Source of the DNA: Fen-1254 sp963769605
GTDB taxonomy: Bacteria; Bacteroidota; Ignavibacteria; UBA10030
DNA length: 64,000 bases
Direction of reading: 5' to 3'
Assembly: GCA_963769605.1 (NCBI GenBank)
Contig: CAVYML010000009.1
Location: 1,550,001-1,614,000, forward strand
Both the position numbers and the translations under genes were made by a program. The notes below the pieces were generated by a model. It was given only the letters and a program-made list of their open reading frames with translations, was not told the origin of the DNA and searched no databases. This document shows, piece by piece, positions 53,768 through 62,138 of the stretch; position 1 is the stretch's first letter, and every line of letters starts with the position of its first letter.

Positions 53768-53974
53768 ATGAAATCGACAGGTGTGTGTCCAAAATGCTCG
53801 TCAAAGAAAATAGCAACCATACCTAGTGAATTTGGTACGTATAACGTCATCAAAGTTGGCAAGTTTGGTTTTGCTAAGCTAACGCGATATATTTGCACAT
53901 CTTGTGGTTATCTTGAACAATATGTTGCTGATGAAAAATCATTAGTATCACTTCGACAAAAAAGTAAAAATTGA
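53768..53974 (+). CDS. Small zinc-ribbon protein
   Basis: The 68-aa protein has two cysteine pairs, CPKC at residues 7-10 and CTSCGY at about 43-48, forming a zinc ribbon, with a basic tail. ATAAAGGATAATC gives a ribosome site. Such proteins are common small cargo genes. It is the first member of the small-gene array. Confidence 0.7.
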   Translation: MKSTGVCPKCSSKKIATIPSEFGTYNVIKVGKFGFAKLTRYICTSCGYLEQYVADEKSLVSLRQKSKN

Positions 53975-53983
53975 AATGTTGTC

Positions 53984-54015
53984 GTTGCCGCAACTTAGCA
54001 TGTGCCACGTTAGGC
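53984..54015 (+). other. attC-like cassette junction, right part
   Basis: TCGTTGCCGCAACTTAGC leads to GTTAGGC at 54009-54015, followed by GACACC. The same TCGTTGCC...CAAC block precedes GTTAGGC at 59052. The left partner is not evident here. Confidence 0.5.
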
Positions 54016-54043
54016 GACACCGAAATAAATTGGCAGATATACT

Positions 54044-54538
54044 ATGAAGGTATCAAGAAGCTCGCGTCACGCGAAAATAGTTGGTGATTTTGGTGAAGCA
54101 TTAGTGCTGTATTGGCTTTCAAAGTATGGATATGAATGTGCGCGTATTGATTATACTGGCATAGATTTAATCGCACGAAATCCACACAAGAAAGAAGTCA
54201 TGGGCATTTCCGTAAAAAGTCGAACAAGAACTGAGGGCACGGAAAGTGATGTTGTGAATATTCCCATAGATAATTTCGAGAAAGCGAAGAATGCTTGTCA
54301 TGCGTTTGGTTGTGTTCCCTATTTTGCAATTGTTGTCGATGCTGGCGAAATAATCCGTGGGTTTGTTTTGTCCATGGATCATTTGCTAAAAATATCTCCG
54401 CCAACAAATCAGGCATCGTACTGGAAAATGAACACAAAACATCTTGAGAAGTATCGTAATGATTCCGAAACAATTATTTTTGCTCAGTTTTCAATCCCCC
54501 TTTATTCCCTTTTGAACAAAAGGGAGTTGGAAATATAA
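54044..54538 (+). CDS. PD-(D/E)XK nuclease-like protein
   Basis: The 164-aa protein reads KIVGDFGEALVLYWLSKYGY, then DYTGIDLIARNP and VMGISVKSRTR, matching a restriction-endonuclease-like core: an N-terminal Glu, the Asp of motif II, and a degraded ExK (SVK) strand. Holliday-junction-resolvase and Mrr-like proteins share this layout. Whether it is catalytic is uncertain because the second acidic residue is replaced. Its last 15 or so codons lie in a palindromic element. Confidence 0.6.
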   Translation: MKVSRSSRHAKIVGDFGEALVLYWLSKYGYECARIDYTGIDLIARNPHKKEVMGISVKSRTRTEGTESDVVNIPIDNFEKAKNACHAFGCVPYFAIVVDAGEIIRGFVLSMDHLLKISPPTNQASYWKMNTKHLEKYRNDSETIIFAQFSIPLYSLLNKRELEI

Positions 54539-54591
54539 AAATGTATCATGCGAATACATGATACTTAATTTTTCTCTTTTAAAGGGGGATT
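54493..54591. repeat. MITE-like palindromic element over a gene end
   Basis: AATCCCCCTTT at 54493-54503 and AAAGGGGGATT at 54581-54591 are exact inverted ends of a 99-base element that contains two internal hairpins, CCCTTTT/AAAAGGG near 54507-54522 and GTATCATG/CATGATAC. It supplies the 3' end of the nuclease-like gene. Confidence 0.6.
54543..54580 (+). terminator. Rho-independent terminator
   Basis: GTATCATG at 54543-54550 pairs with CATGATAC at 54557-54564, followed by TTAATTTTTCTCTTTT. It lies just after the nuclease-like gene. Confidence 0.7.
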
Positions 54592-54647
54592 TATGATCTT
54601 TCATTATCACGCTGAGTAACTAAAAATTAATACTGGGAGATTAGGTA

Positions 54648-54809
54648 ATGTTCTGGAAAGACTTTATACTTGGAACTGTAATTATTGTAATCGGACTGGT
54701 TATTATGTGGAAAAATCCTCCCTATAAAAACGTTTGGCGTATAGGATTTATTGCATTATTTATGGGAATGAGTTTAATAGGTTTGGCGATAATTAATGGC
54801 TTGAATTGA
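54648..54809 (+). CDS. 53-aa two-helix membrane protein
   Basis: The frame begins MFWKDFILGTVIIVIGLVIM and has a second hydrophobic stretch IGFIALFMGMSLIGLAI. GGGAGATTAGGT upstream gives a good ribosome site. It is a short cargo-type gene of unknown role. Confidence 0.6.
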   Translation: MFWKDFILGTVIIVIGLVIMWKNPPYKNVWRIGFIALFMGMSLIGLAIINGLN

Positions 54810-54831
54810 AAATAAGCATTATGGCACCTCC

Positions 54832-54913
54832 GTCGCCTAGCCATTTTAATAAGCAGAAGCATTATATAATATATGATGGCCAAGAACGGATAAAATCATT
54901 AATGGTAGGCGAC
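54832..54913 (+). other. attC-like cassette junction
   Basis: GTCGCCTA at 54832-54839 and TAGGCGAC at 54906-54913 are an exact 8-base inverted pair bounding 82 bases. CCATTTTAATAAG follows the left arm, as in other junctions. Size and simple-site symmetry fit an integron attC. Confidence 0.6.
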
Positions 54914-54936
54914 ACGAAGTTGGTGCAGAGGTTAAT

Positions 54937-55452
54937 ATGGATGATTTGTTGAATTCAGTAGATATAGCGATTGAATCTAAAAACTACTATGCCGCTCTAT
55001 TTATTATCTTGACATTACCAGATATTTGCGGTGAAATTCAATTCCCTAAAAAGTCATCAGAGAAACGATACATTGGCTGGTTTAACCAATATATGAAAGA
55101 TATTTATATAGGTATTCCTCCACGCCGCATACCGTTTTTAACTGGAGAGGATCTCTATTCTTTCAGATGTTCACTTTTGCATGAAGGATCTGAAGATATA
55201 TCAAATCAGCGAGCAAGACATATACTGCACGATTTTATTATAGTTGAGAATGGGCCACATCTGAATCTATTTAACAGTGAAGAACATGCGGTCTTACAGT
55301 TAAGCATTGTTGATTTGTGTAAAGAAATGTGTCACGGAGTAAGATCGTGGCTGAATGATCATAAAGATGATCCTATTCTAATTGAATACAAAAGTAGATT
55401 CGTCAAGATATATCCGAAAGGAACTATCGTGGGCGGAATAAAATTTGGATAA
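54937..55452 (+). CDS. Hypothetical cytosolic protein, helical (HEPN-like?)
   Basis: The 171-aa protein includes SKNYYAALFIILTLPDICGE and YSFRCSLLHEGSEDI, a phrase I associate with a family of small proteins often found in accessory DNA. The Arg-Cys-Ser-x-x-His pattern recalls HEPN-type RNases (RxxxxH), so an RNA-targeting role is possible. No partner gene is adjacent. Confidence 0.55.
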   Translation: MDDLLNSVDIAIESKNYYAALFIILTLPDICGEIQFPKKSSEKRYIGWFNQYMKDIYIGIPPRRIPFLTGEDLYSFRCSLLHEGSEDISNQRARHILHDFIIVENGPHLNLFNSEEHAVLQLSIVDLCKEMCHGVRSWLNDHKDDPILIEYKSRFVKIYPKGTIVGGIKFG

Positions 55453-55743
55453 GCATTCTACCGTGTGAGCATCGAGGCCATTCGCGGATTGCTGGAATAA
55501 TTGGCCTAATTTTATGTCTTGCAATGTTCATTTGAAAGCTATTTTGGACAACTTATGTTTTTTAATTATTGATAATGATATGAGCGCCAAGGTAAACTAT
55601 TCCTGAACTGGTCGGGTGAGGAGAGATGGCGCTCTACTCCAAGTCCCGACGATAGTGATACTCTGAGCACCATGTAGCGAGGAGTCGGTTCCAAACTGGA
55701 AACGGTTTAAGACTAAGCGACTTGACAACGTAATCAGACAGTA
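55453..55743. other. Junction region, partial element
   Basis: GTGAGCATCGAGGCCATTCG and GGATTGCTGGAATA match the stretch at about 40.23-40.27 kb (GTAAGCACGAGGCCATGAG, GTTTGCTGGAGA). No gene is seen. A clear GTTAGGC end is lacking. Confidence 0.4.
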
Positions 55744-56022
55744 ATGAATGAATTTTTCTTTTATATGCTAGCAATATTTTGGATAATTTGCGGATTCCAT
55801 TATATAGGTGGAAAAGCGGTAAGTTATATTCTGACAAAGGACAGCATTGAAGTGAGATTATTTAGTATTCCTGTTGCTAATATCTTCTATAATAATGTCG
55901 ATGATATTAAATTAATTCAAATGTGGAAAGCAGACCTATATATTCCTTTAATAGTAGTGAGGTCAGGATATAGACTGTGGGGAAGTGGAGCCGTGGAGCT
56001 AAAAAATAGAAAGGGATATTAA
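55744..56022 (+). CDS. Small membrane-anchored hypothetical protein
   Basis: The 92-aa protein has an N-terminal membrane segment (FFFYMLAIFWIICGFHYIGG) and a strand-rich remainder. No family recognised. The ribosome site is weak. Confidence 0.5.
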   Translation: MNEFFFYMLAIFWIICGFHYIGGKAVSYILTKDSIEVRLFSIPVANIFYNNVDDIKLIQMWKADLYIPLIVVRSGYRLWGSGAVELKNRKGY

Positions 56023-56193
56023 GAAAAATAATCATTACACCGGCTCATCCTGAAATATTTATTCAGGATTTGCAATCTAAGATAGGCTGATAGAAATGTC
56101 TTGAAATCCTCTCATCACCTAGACCATTCGCGGCTTGGTTATCGTTGCCGTCAGCTTAGTACCAATTCGCTATGCAACAAAAAAGGAAAGATT
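56023..56193. other. Junction region with element remnant
   Basis: GGTTATCGTTGCCGTCAGCT and TAGTACCAATTCGC match the right half of the junction family (compare 53.99, 58.59 and 59.03 kb) with a degraded end motif. TCCTGAAATATTTATTCAGGA forms a small hairpin. Confidence 0.45.
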
Positions 56194-56234
56194 ATGAAAA
56201 TATTCATGCACATAGTTTTATGCATTACAATATT

Positions 56235-58130
56235 GAGTCCACTCTAAAAAGGTCATAAAATACTTTGGCAAGATAATTGTATTGATAAAGAATATTACAA
56301 TCAATTATCGGAAAAACAATGTTCAAGAAAAATGAAAAGCACAAACAGGCCGATATCTTCGGATTTTCCTCGATTCTTCCTAAGTTATACGTAGAAGAGA
56401 TCGAAGAATCCAATGAGGCATCATTTTACAAATTGATCTTTTCCAAAATTCGAGAAGAAGATTTCGCATGTTTGTATTCAGAACAATACAGTCGTCCCAA
56501 TGCGCCGATCAATTGTATTATTAGTTCAATCTTGCTTCAGGCTAAACACCATTGGACAATAAATGAGTTGTTTGACAATATCAAGTTTAACCTGCTCACA
56601 AAAGTCGCGCTTGGATTACAGACAATTCACGAGGTTCCTTTCAATCAAGCAACGTTTTTCAATACACAAAATCGGTTAAATGACTACTTCGTGAAGACCG
56701 GTATCAACTTACTTGAAAAACTGTTTGACCATCTTACCGAAGATCAACTCAAAGAGCTCAAGATCAAAACAAACATCCAACGAACAGATTCATTCCAAGC
56801 GGTGTCCAATATTCGTCGATATTCCCGTCTGCAATTGTTGGTCGAGATGCTTATCCGTGTTCATCGAGTGTTGAGCGAAGATGACCGCAAAGCGTTTGAT
56901 GAGGTTTTTGCACCTTATGTAAATAAAACCTCAGGGCAATTCATTTACCGATTGGATCAAACAGCAATCCAAACGGAGTTGGAGAACATTGGTCACATTT
57001 ATAAGCGGATCCATACAGAACTGTTCCCGCGCTATCACGATATTGAAATCTTTACAATATTTGAGCGTGTCTACACTGAACACTTTACCGTTGTCGAAGA
57101 GAAGATAACATTGGTTGATGTGAAAACATTGTCAACCAATATGTTGCAATCACCCGATGATATTGAAGCAACGTATATTAAAAAGAACAATACGGCCTAC
57201 CGGGGATTTGTCGTCAATGTAGTAGAAACATGCAATCCGGAGAATCAGCTGAATTTGATTACGGATATTTCTGTTTCGACGAACAATGTTGATGATTCAA
57301 AAAATCTTCATGAGCGTTTGGATAGAGTGAAGGCAAAAACACCGGAAATCGCAGAGTTGCATAACGACGGCGCATATGGATCAAACGCCAATGATATAAA
57401 ATGTTCAGAGTTAGGAATCACGCAAATCCAGACGGCGATTCGTGGCAAAGACGCTGCAATTGAAATAACGATACAGAAAACGGATGTTGATTCATACCAT
57501 GTGAGTTGCCCTCATCAGACGGTTGTTGCAACCAAAGGCAGAAAAAAATTTAGAGCGGCGTTCGATACTTCTCTCTGCGCGGCATGTCCCTTATGCGAAC
57601 GATGCAATTTCGCTAAAGATCGAAGCAACAAATTTCGTTTTTACTATTTTTGGGAAAAAGATTATCAGCGCATAAAACGAGCTCACAACATTTTGCAAAT
57701 TCCACCGGAACGACGGACGCTCAGAGCCAACGTAGAGGCGACGGTCTCAGAGTTTAAGAAAAAGATGACCAAGGATAAGCTCAAAGTTCGTGGACAATTT
57801 AAGACCATGCTCTTTGCGATTACCACTGGCATTGGTATAAACTTCGGGCGTATTGTTCGTTATATGGACGATCTTGCCATCTCTCCGGGTGAAGAAACTC
57901 AGATAGTTATGGCCACATAGAGACAAGAACAGATGATGTATGGCTATAGTCAGCTAAGATGGCTGCCGATAGCATCATTTTTTGAAAAGGACGGATAACT
58001 GATGACGTAAAGAGACTGTTTTGAAATATCTTTCTTCCTGAAGAATTATTTTGTAAAAACAGGAGACATTTCAGATCATAAAATTTGTCAAAAGAATAAA
58101 TTCTTAATTAGTGCTTTTTAGAGCGGACTC
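56235..58130 (+). mobile_element. IS1182-family insertion sequence, 1896 bp
   Basis: The ends are GAGTCCACTCTAAAAAG at 56235-56251 and its complement with one mismatch at 58114-58130. AATATT flanks both sides (56229-56234 and 58131-58136) as the target duplication. The element carries one transposase gene and about 200 bases of noncoding DNA on the right. Clear ends suggest recent arrival. Confidence 0.88.
56319..57920 (+). CDS. IS1182-family transposase
   Basis: The 533-aa protein has the N-terminal DUF772-like domain (YSRPNAPINCIISSILLQAK and FNQATFFNTQNRLNDYF) and a DDE domain with FIYRLDQTAI, ELHNDGAYGSNAND and NVEATVSEFKKKM, plus a Cys cluster (LCAACPLCERC). It is full length and probably active. 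Confidence 0.9.
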   Translation: MFKKNEKHKQADIFGFSSILPKLYVEEIEESNEASFYKLIFSKIREEDFACLYSEQYSRPNAPINCIISSILLQAKHHWTINELFDNIKFNLLTKVALGLQTIHEVPFNQATFFNTQNRLNDYFVKTGINLLEKLFDHLTEDQLKELKIKTNIQRTDSFQAVSNIRRYSRLQLLVEMLIRVHRVLSEDDRKAFDEVFAPYVNKTSGQFIYRLDQTAIQTELENIGHIYKRIHTELFPRYHDIEIFTIFERVYTEHFTVVEEKITLVDVKTLSTNMLQSPDDIEATYIKKNNTAYRGFVVNVVETCNPENQLNLITDISVSTNNVDDSKNLHERLDRVKAKTPEIAELHNDGAYGSNANDIKCSELGITQIQTAIRGKDAAIEITIQKTDVDSYHVSCPHQTVVATKGRKKFRAAFDTSLCAACPLCERCNFAKDRSNKFRFYYFWEKDYQRIKRAHNILQIPPERRTLRANVEATVSEFKKKMTKDKLKVRGQFKTMLFAITTGIGINFGRIVRYMDDLAISPGEETQIVMAT

Positions 58131-58500
58131 AATATTGATATTTTCATCGTGCAACAAAAAAGAACCAAAGCTTTCTCAGGATAAAGTGAAGGCTCAATCT
58201 ATAGTTCTTCAATCACTCGGATGGCTTAAAAATGCGAATGCCGTGAATGATGCAGAACACGCAATAAAAAGAGACAGCATTTATTTTATAGGCGTAATGG
58301 GGTATGCAATGGATGTTCCCGGTGTGCAAGAATATTATTCGCGTTACTATAATAAATATTCGGTCAAAGTAATTGATGGAACCGGTGATGCGATAATATC
58401 GACTGAGATGGAAGAATTAAACTATCGTGCACATGAATATGCGTTGCAGTTCAATGCAATTATGTTATATAAACTCAAGAAATAGTTTTTGTTGCCTCCT

Positions 58501-58631
58501 ATGTAACAAATTTATGAAGAAGTGAGAACAGGAGGGTTAATCTGAGTCAGGAGAAAGCCAAGTTTAGCGGTTGGCGGAGAACTCGGCTTGAAAGGTTATC
58601 GTTGAGCAGCTTAGGACGCGCCACGTTAAGC
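58501..58631 (+). other. attC-like cassette junction
   Basis: ATGTAAC at 58501-58507 and GTTAAGC at 58625-58631 bound 131 bases. AGGTTATCGTTGAGCAGCTT near the right end is the block shared with other junctions. The left half matches 61.26-61.33 kb (AACAAATTTATGAARAAG). Confidence 0.55.
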
Positions 58632-58660
58632 GGCGTAAATTTACAAGAAAGATAAATTGT

Positions 58661-58861
58661 ATGACTATTGATTTAGGAATATTCATATTTAGCACGATTG
58701 TTACAACTTCAATAGCATTTTATAGACGTACGGATATAAGAAAGTTCAAAACATTAGGCTACGATGAAAAGGTAGTGATATTTAAATTATTAGCTGGGTG
58801 TGTATTTTCCATATTTGGTCTGATGGTAATTATACTTGTAAAAATATTTAAAAGAATATAA
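58661..58861 (+). CDS. 66-aa two-helix membrane protein
   Basis: Two membrane segments (LGIFIFSTIVTTSIAFY and LLAGCVFSIFGLMVIILVKI) flank a charged loop. ACAAGAAAG precedes the ATG. Unknown role; it begins right after a junction element. Confidence 0.55.
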   Translation: MTIDLGIFIFSTIVTTSIAFYRRTDIRKFKTLGYDEKVVIFKLLAGCVFSIFGLMVIILVKIFKRI

Positions 58862-58907
58862 CCTGTATAATATTTATTGCAACAATTAATTTGTAAACAT
58901 TAGTGCA

Positions 58908-59058
58908 AGCTAACCATTTTAAAAAGAGCAGGGAGCATAAAGATGTCGTTGCACAGCGTGCAATTCATATTAGAGGTAATTAACATTCTCCGAAGCCAAT
59001 CGCGGTTTGCGGGAGAACACGGAGGAAAGTTATCGTTGCCACAACTAAGTTGTTAGGC
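58908..59058 (+). other. attC-like cassette junction
   Basis: AGCTAAC at 58908-58914 and GTTAGGC at 59052-59058 bound 151 bases. CCATTTTAAAAAGAGC, TTGCACAGCGTGCAA and AAGTTATCGTTGCC all recur in sister elements. Confidence 0.6.
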
Positions 59059-59084
59059 AGCTCATACATAATAGGAGATTTTAT

Positions 59085-59291
59085 ATGCGAGCAGTAATTA
59101 AATATCTTATTCCATTTATTCCTGCATTAGTAATTTTTGGTCCTTTAATCATGGTCATTGGATACAATAATATGTGGGGAAGAATTGGTGCTTTAATGAC
59201 TGGCTTGGGCATTGAAATTTTGTTTATAAAAATTATGGATCAATCCAAACAGATTGAAGAACTCTCAAGGCAACTTGAAGAGAAAAAATGA
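59085..59291 (+). CDS. 68-aa membrane protein with coiled tail
   Basis: Two membrane segments (YLIPFIPALVIFGPLIMVIG and GALMTGLGIEILFIKI) are followed by a short coiled-coil tail rich in Gln and Glu. TAGGAGATTT gives a clear ribosome site. Unknown role. Confidence 0.6.
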   Translation: MRAVIKYLIPFIPALVIFGPLIMVIGYNNMWGRIGALMTGLGIEILFIKIMDQSKQIEELSRQLEEKK

Positions 59292-59604
59292 TAATTCAAT
59301 AAATTTTGTAGGCGCCGCCTGAACATTTTTAAAAGAGCCCGCCAGAAAGAGTCGGGCAAGCAGGGAGCATAAAGATGTCATAGCATGAAGTGCAATACAA
59401 ATTAGAAGTAAATAATATCCTCCCCATGCGTTCCGTGATAGCATTAGGCGATACGCGGTTGCGGGAATGACGATCTCATTGTAGGAATATCGCGAGATTA
59501 TTTTTCGGAATATAGAATCGTTATGGTGTAAAAATATTTTATTTTCAGTGCATTTGTATACGATTAATATAAATGAAGCAATCTAAATTTCTAAAGGAGT
59601 TGGT
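59292..59604. other. attC-like cassette junction and leader of the next gene
   Basis: GCGCCGCCTGAAC at 59312-59324 and ATTAGGC at 59443-59449 bound an element of the same family (AGAGCCCGCC, TGCAATACAAATTAGAAGTA). After it, about 150 AT-rich bases lead to TAAAGGAG before the ATG at 59605. Confidence 0.5.
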
Positions 59605-60264
59605 ATGCATATTCATCTTCCTAAGGGAAACCTTGGATCTCTCCGAGGCTTTCTACTGGAATTGTTCACGATAACCTGTGGCATCTTGATCGCGATTTCG
59701 CTCGAAAGTGCGGTGGAGTCGATTCACCATCACCACCTGTTGCGCGAGGCGCGTGACAACATCCGCTCTGAACTGCGGGACAATCTCCGGTCAATAGATA
59801 GTGCGACAAAAGAAATTCCTCGCGAACTTGAAATGCTACAGAAAGTAGTTGCTCTTTGCATGCAAGAACGATCCCATCGCGGATCGGTTGACCTTCGAAA
59901 AGTAATAAACATCAATCTCGGTTTGACTGATTTTATAATAAGCTCGAATAGTTGGAGTACAGCGCAATCTATTGGAGCAGTCAGCCTTATGGACTATGAA
60001 GAGATCAAAAAATACACATCGGTCTATGAGACGCAAACTATGACTACCTCCCTTGGGCAACAGACGCTGGAAAAGTGGCTACAGTTGCAGCGCATTGGGA
60101 TCATCTTGGGCGATAAAACGAATCTAAAGGACTTCTCGAATGATGATCTTGCTGATATCGAACGCACTGCCAGTGAAGCTTTCTCTTTTACGTCTACTTT
60201 GCAGCAATTCGGTCAATCGCTGACAAAGAAGTATAACCAAATTCTAAATTCGTCACAGGAGTAA
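59605..60264 (+). CDS. Membrane-anchored helical protein, unknown
   Basis: The 219-aa protein has one N-terminal membrane segment (LELFTITCGILIAISLESAV), then HHHH and a long helical, probably coiled-coil, periplasmic or cytosolic domain. I associate the opening with a loosely defined family of hypothetical proteins in soil and marine bacteria. TAAAGGAG precedes the ATG. Confidence 0.6.
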   Translation: MHIHLPKGNLGSLRGFLLELFTITCGILIAISLESAVESIHHHHLLREARDNIRSELRDNLRSIDSATKEIPRELEMLQKVVALCMQERSHRGSVDLRKVININLGLTDFIISSNSWSTAQSIGAVSLMDYEEIKKYTSVYETQTMTTSLGQQTLEKWLQLQRIGIILGDKTNLKDFSNDDLADIERTASEAFSFTSTLQQFGQSLTKKYNQILNSSQE

Positions 60265-60301
60265 TATATTTTCCTGTTATGATAAAATTATCATTGCTGC
60301 A

Positions 60302-60370
60302 CCCTAACCATTTATTAAAAAGAAATACTCATTCAATCAATGATGGCCAAGCACGGATAAAATACTTAAC
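60302..60370 (+). other. attC-like cassette junction
   Basis: CCCTAAC at 60302-60308 and CTTAAC at 60365-60370 with ATTGCAC after it bound about 70 bases. TGATGGCCAAGCACGGATAA matches the middle of the junction at 54.87 kb. Confidence 0.5.
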
Positions 60371-60393
60371 ATTGCACAAAACCAAATAACAAT

Positions 60394-61257
60394 ATGCCAT
60401 TATTCAAATTCATTTCCGATCAAACCGTTAAAAGGCTTCGTTGGGTAATGATTGGTGCAATACTTTTCAGCATGGTTAATACGCTTTCGGGCCAACCGGA
60501 GAGCTTTTGGCATCATCCTGAAACAGCCATTCGCGGCGATGGTTTGTCCATTTACAACGAAACTAATCACACTTTTGATTTCTTTTTAGGGCTGGGTTGG
60601 ATGCCTTATTTTTTTACCAGCCTGATTTACTTATCGGCTGTATTTTTACTTGTATCTGTTCTTCCAAGAAAGGCGGCATTGATAGCAATATTTTCTTTTA
60701 TTTTCGGCCATTTTTTCGGAGCAAACAATTGGTTGGCTGTCCGCTGGCATCTTGGCATTAACGCCTCGACCATTTACGGCTTAGTGCTTGTGCCGGTTAT
60801 TGTCTTGGAGGCATTTCCAACACTCAGTTCAAATACGAACCAAATCATCAAAAGGCTCCGTTGGGTGATGCTGGGTCCTATGTTTTTCGACATGATTAAC
60901 ACGCTCGCAGGGCAGCCGGCGAGCTATTGGCTTCATACTGAAACCGTACATGAGGCTAATGAAATTTCTCGTTTCTTTTTAATCCGGGGCTGGTATGCTT
61001 ACGTCTCCTGGGACATATTTTATTTTTTGGGAATATTTTGGCTCGTATCAATTCTTCCAAGAAGGTTAGCACTGATTTGCATCTTCATGTTTACTCTTAT
61101 TCATTTCGTTGGAACCTCGAATTGGTTTTTTTACGAATGGAGAATGGGAATGGAAACGCCTGTTATTTTTGGCATCATACTGAGCGTGATCATAGTTATG
61201 TTGGCCTTTCCAACACCCAAGGCTTTTTATCCAACAAAGCAGCCGCCTCTTGAATAA
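60394..61257 (+). CDS. Membrane protein with internal duplication
   Basis: The 287-aa protein is two copies of a unit of about 140 residues: KRLRWVMIGAILFSMVNTLS and KRLRWVMLGPMFFDMINTLA start them, and each continues with GQPxSxWxHxET, four or so membrane helices and a SVLPRK/SILPRR loop. It has about eight membrane segments. No transport family is recognised. Confidence 0.65.
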   Translation: MPLFKFISDQTVKRLRWVMIGAILFSMVNTLSGQPESFWHHPETAIRGDGLSIYNETNHTFDFFLGLGWMPYFFTSLIYLSAVFLLVSVLPRKAALIAIFSFIFGHFFGANNWLAVRWHLGINASTIYGLVLVPVIVLEAFPTLSSNTNQIIKRLRWVMLGPMFFDMINTLAGQPASYWLHTETVHEANEISRFFLIRGWYAYVSWDIFYFLGIFWLVSILPRRLALICIFMFTLIHFVGTSNWFFYEWRMGMETPVIFGIILSVIIVMLAFPTPKAFYPTKQPPLE

Positions 61258-61357
61258 CAAATTTATGAAAAAGCGAGAACGGGAGGATTAGTCGGAGTCA
61301 GTAGAAAACCAAGTTCAGCGGCTGAGGTTCGCAGTCTAATCATAGGTGGCAACCGAT
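61258..61357. other. Junction region, partial element
   Basis: AACAAATTTATGAAAAAGCG and AGAACGGGAGGATTAGTC match the left half of the junction at 58.50 kb. A GTTAGGC end is not seen; GTCTAATCATAGGTGGC takes its place. Confidence 0.45.
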
Positions 61358-61768
61358 ATGAAAACAATAGTTAATATAGCGATACTTATTTTGTCAATAG
61401 CGCTCTTTAACTGTTCATCAAAGAATACTATTGCAAAACAAGAGTTTCCATTGTCCGAGCTTACTCTTGAACGCATTCAAAGAGATACTATTGCAACACT
61501 CGATCCTCTTATAAGATCACAATTAGATAAATCTCCTTATTATGGTTCAACAACTGGAGTGGAATTCGTTGTGGCTGACAAGGATAGTGTTAGTATTATA
61601 TTATACGACGTTCTTGGTTCTTCTGTCACGAAAATATTTAAAGCTTTGCTGAATTCAGGTAGATATCTTGTAAAATTGAACTCGCTCGGTTTAGAATCAG
61701 GAGTATATTATTTTCGTATAGCTATTGGTTCAAAAGTTCAAACAAAAAGAATTATAATTCTAAAATAG
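61358..61768 (+). CDS. Lipoprotein with sorting-domain-like C-terminus
   Basis: The 136-aa product has a lipobox (LILSIALFNCSSKN) and a C-terminal domain with DSVSIILYDVLGSSVTKIF and LGLESGVYYFRIAIGSKVQT, ending KRIIILK, a close match to the type A sorting domain of type IX secretion. Together with the gene at 52438 it makes two lipid-anchored proteins of this kind. AGGTGG lies upstream of the ATG. Confidence 0.65.
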   Translation: MKTIVNIAILILSIALFNCSSKNTIAKQEFPLSELTLERIQRDTIATLDPLIRSQLDKSPYYGSTTGVEFVVADKDSVSIILYDVLGSSVTKIFKALLNSGRYLVKLNSLGLESGVYYFRIAIGSKVQTKRIIILK

Positions 61769-61774
61769 GTTGCT

Positions 61775-62077
61775 ACCTAACCATTTTATAAAGAGCCCGC
61801 CAAAAGATAAAGCATGGCGGGTAAACCCACCAAAAAGACGGCGGGTAAACCTGCCCAAAAGACGGCGGGTGAACTGGAAGCATAAAGATGTCATTGCACG
61901 AAGTGCAATACAAATTAGAGGTAAATACTATTCTCCCAAAAGCAAGAGAACCAAGATCATGAGCAGCTTGCGGGCTTGCCCGACTCAGGCGGGAGAGCAC
62001 AGCTTGGAAGGTTATCGCCCGCCAAAAGATAAAGCATGGCGGGCAAGTTGCCGCCGCTCAATGCCCATCCGTTAGGC
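61775..62077 (+). other. Long attC-like cassette junction with internal repeats
   Basis: ACCTAAC at 61775-61781 and GTTAGGC at 62071-62077 bound 303 bases. GGCGGGTAAACC-type units (AAAGACGGCGGGT) are repeated near the left, and TGCACGAAGTGCAATACAAA follows. An open frame of 101 codons across it is repeat-coded and not a gene. Confidence 0.55.
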
Positions 62078-62138
62078 TTCCGTAACTATGATTAAATTTC
62101 GATCACCTTATCTTTATCAATAAAAAGAAAATTTAACT

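Larger units (their letters stand above)
56194..58485 (+). pseudogene. Lipoprotein gene split by an IS1182-type element
   Basis: Codons 1-14 lie at 56194-56234 and the rest at 58137-58485. Removing the IS and one copy of its AATATT target duplication restores one frame of 129 residues starting MKIFMHIVLCITILIFSSC with a lipobox Cys. AAGGAAAG precedes the ATG. The body (DSIYFIGVMGYAMDVPG and so on) matches no family I know. The right part alone lacks a proper start. Confidence 0.75.

Noticed and set aside
61770..62075. 101-aa frame rich in PKRRRVN repeats
   Set aside because: It is encoded by the repeated GGCGGGT units of a cassette-junction element.
61775..62077. Possible CRISPR array from short repeats with spacers
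   Set aside because: Only two or three short GC-rich units of uneven spacing; no array of equal repeats and no cas gene in the window.
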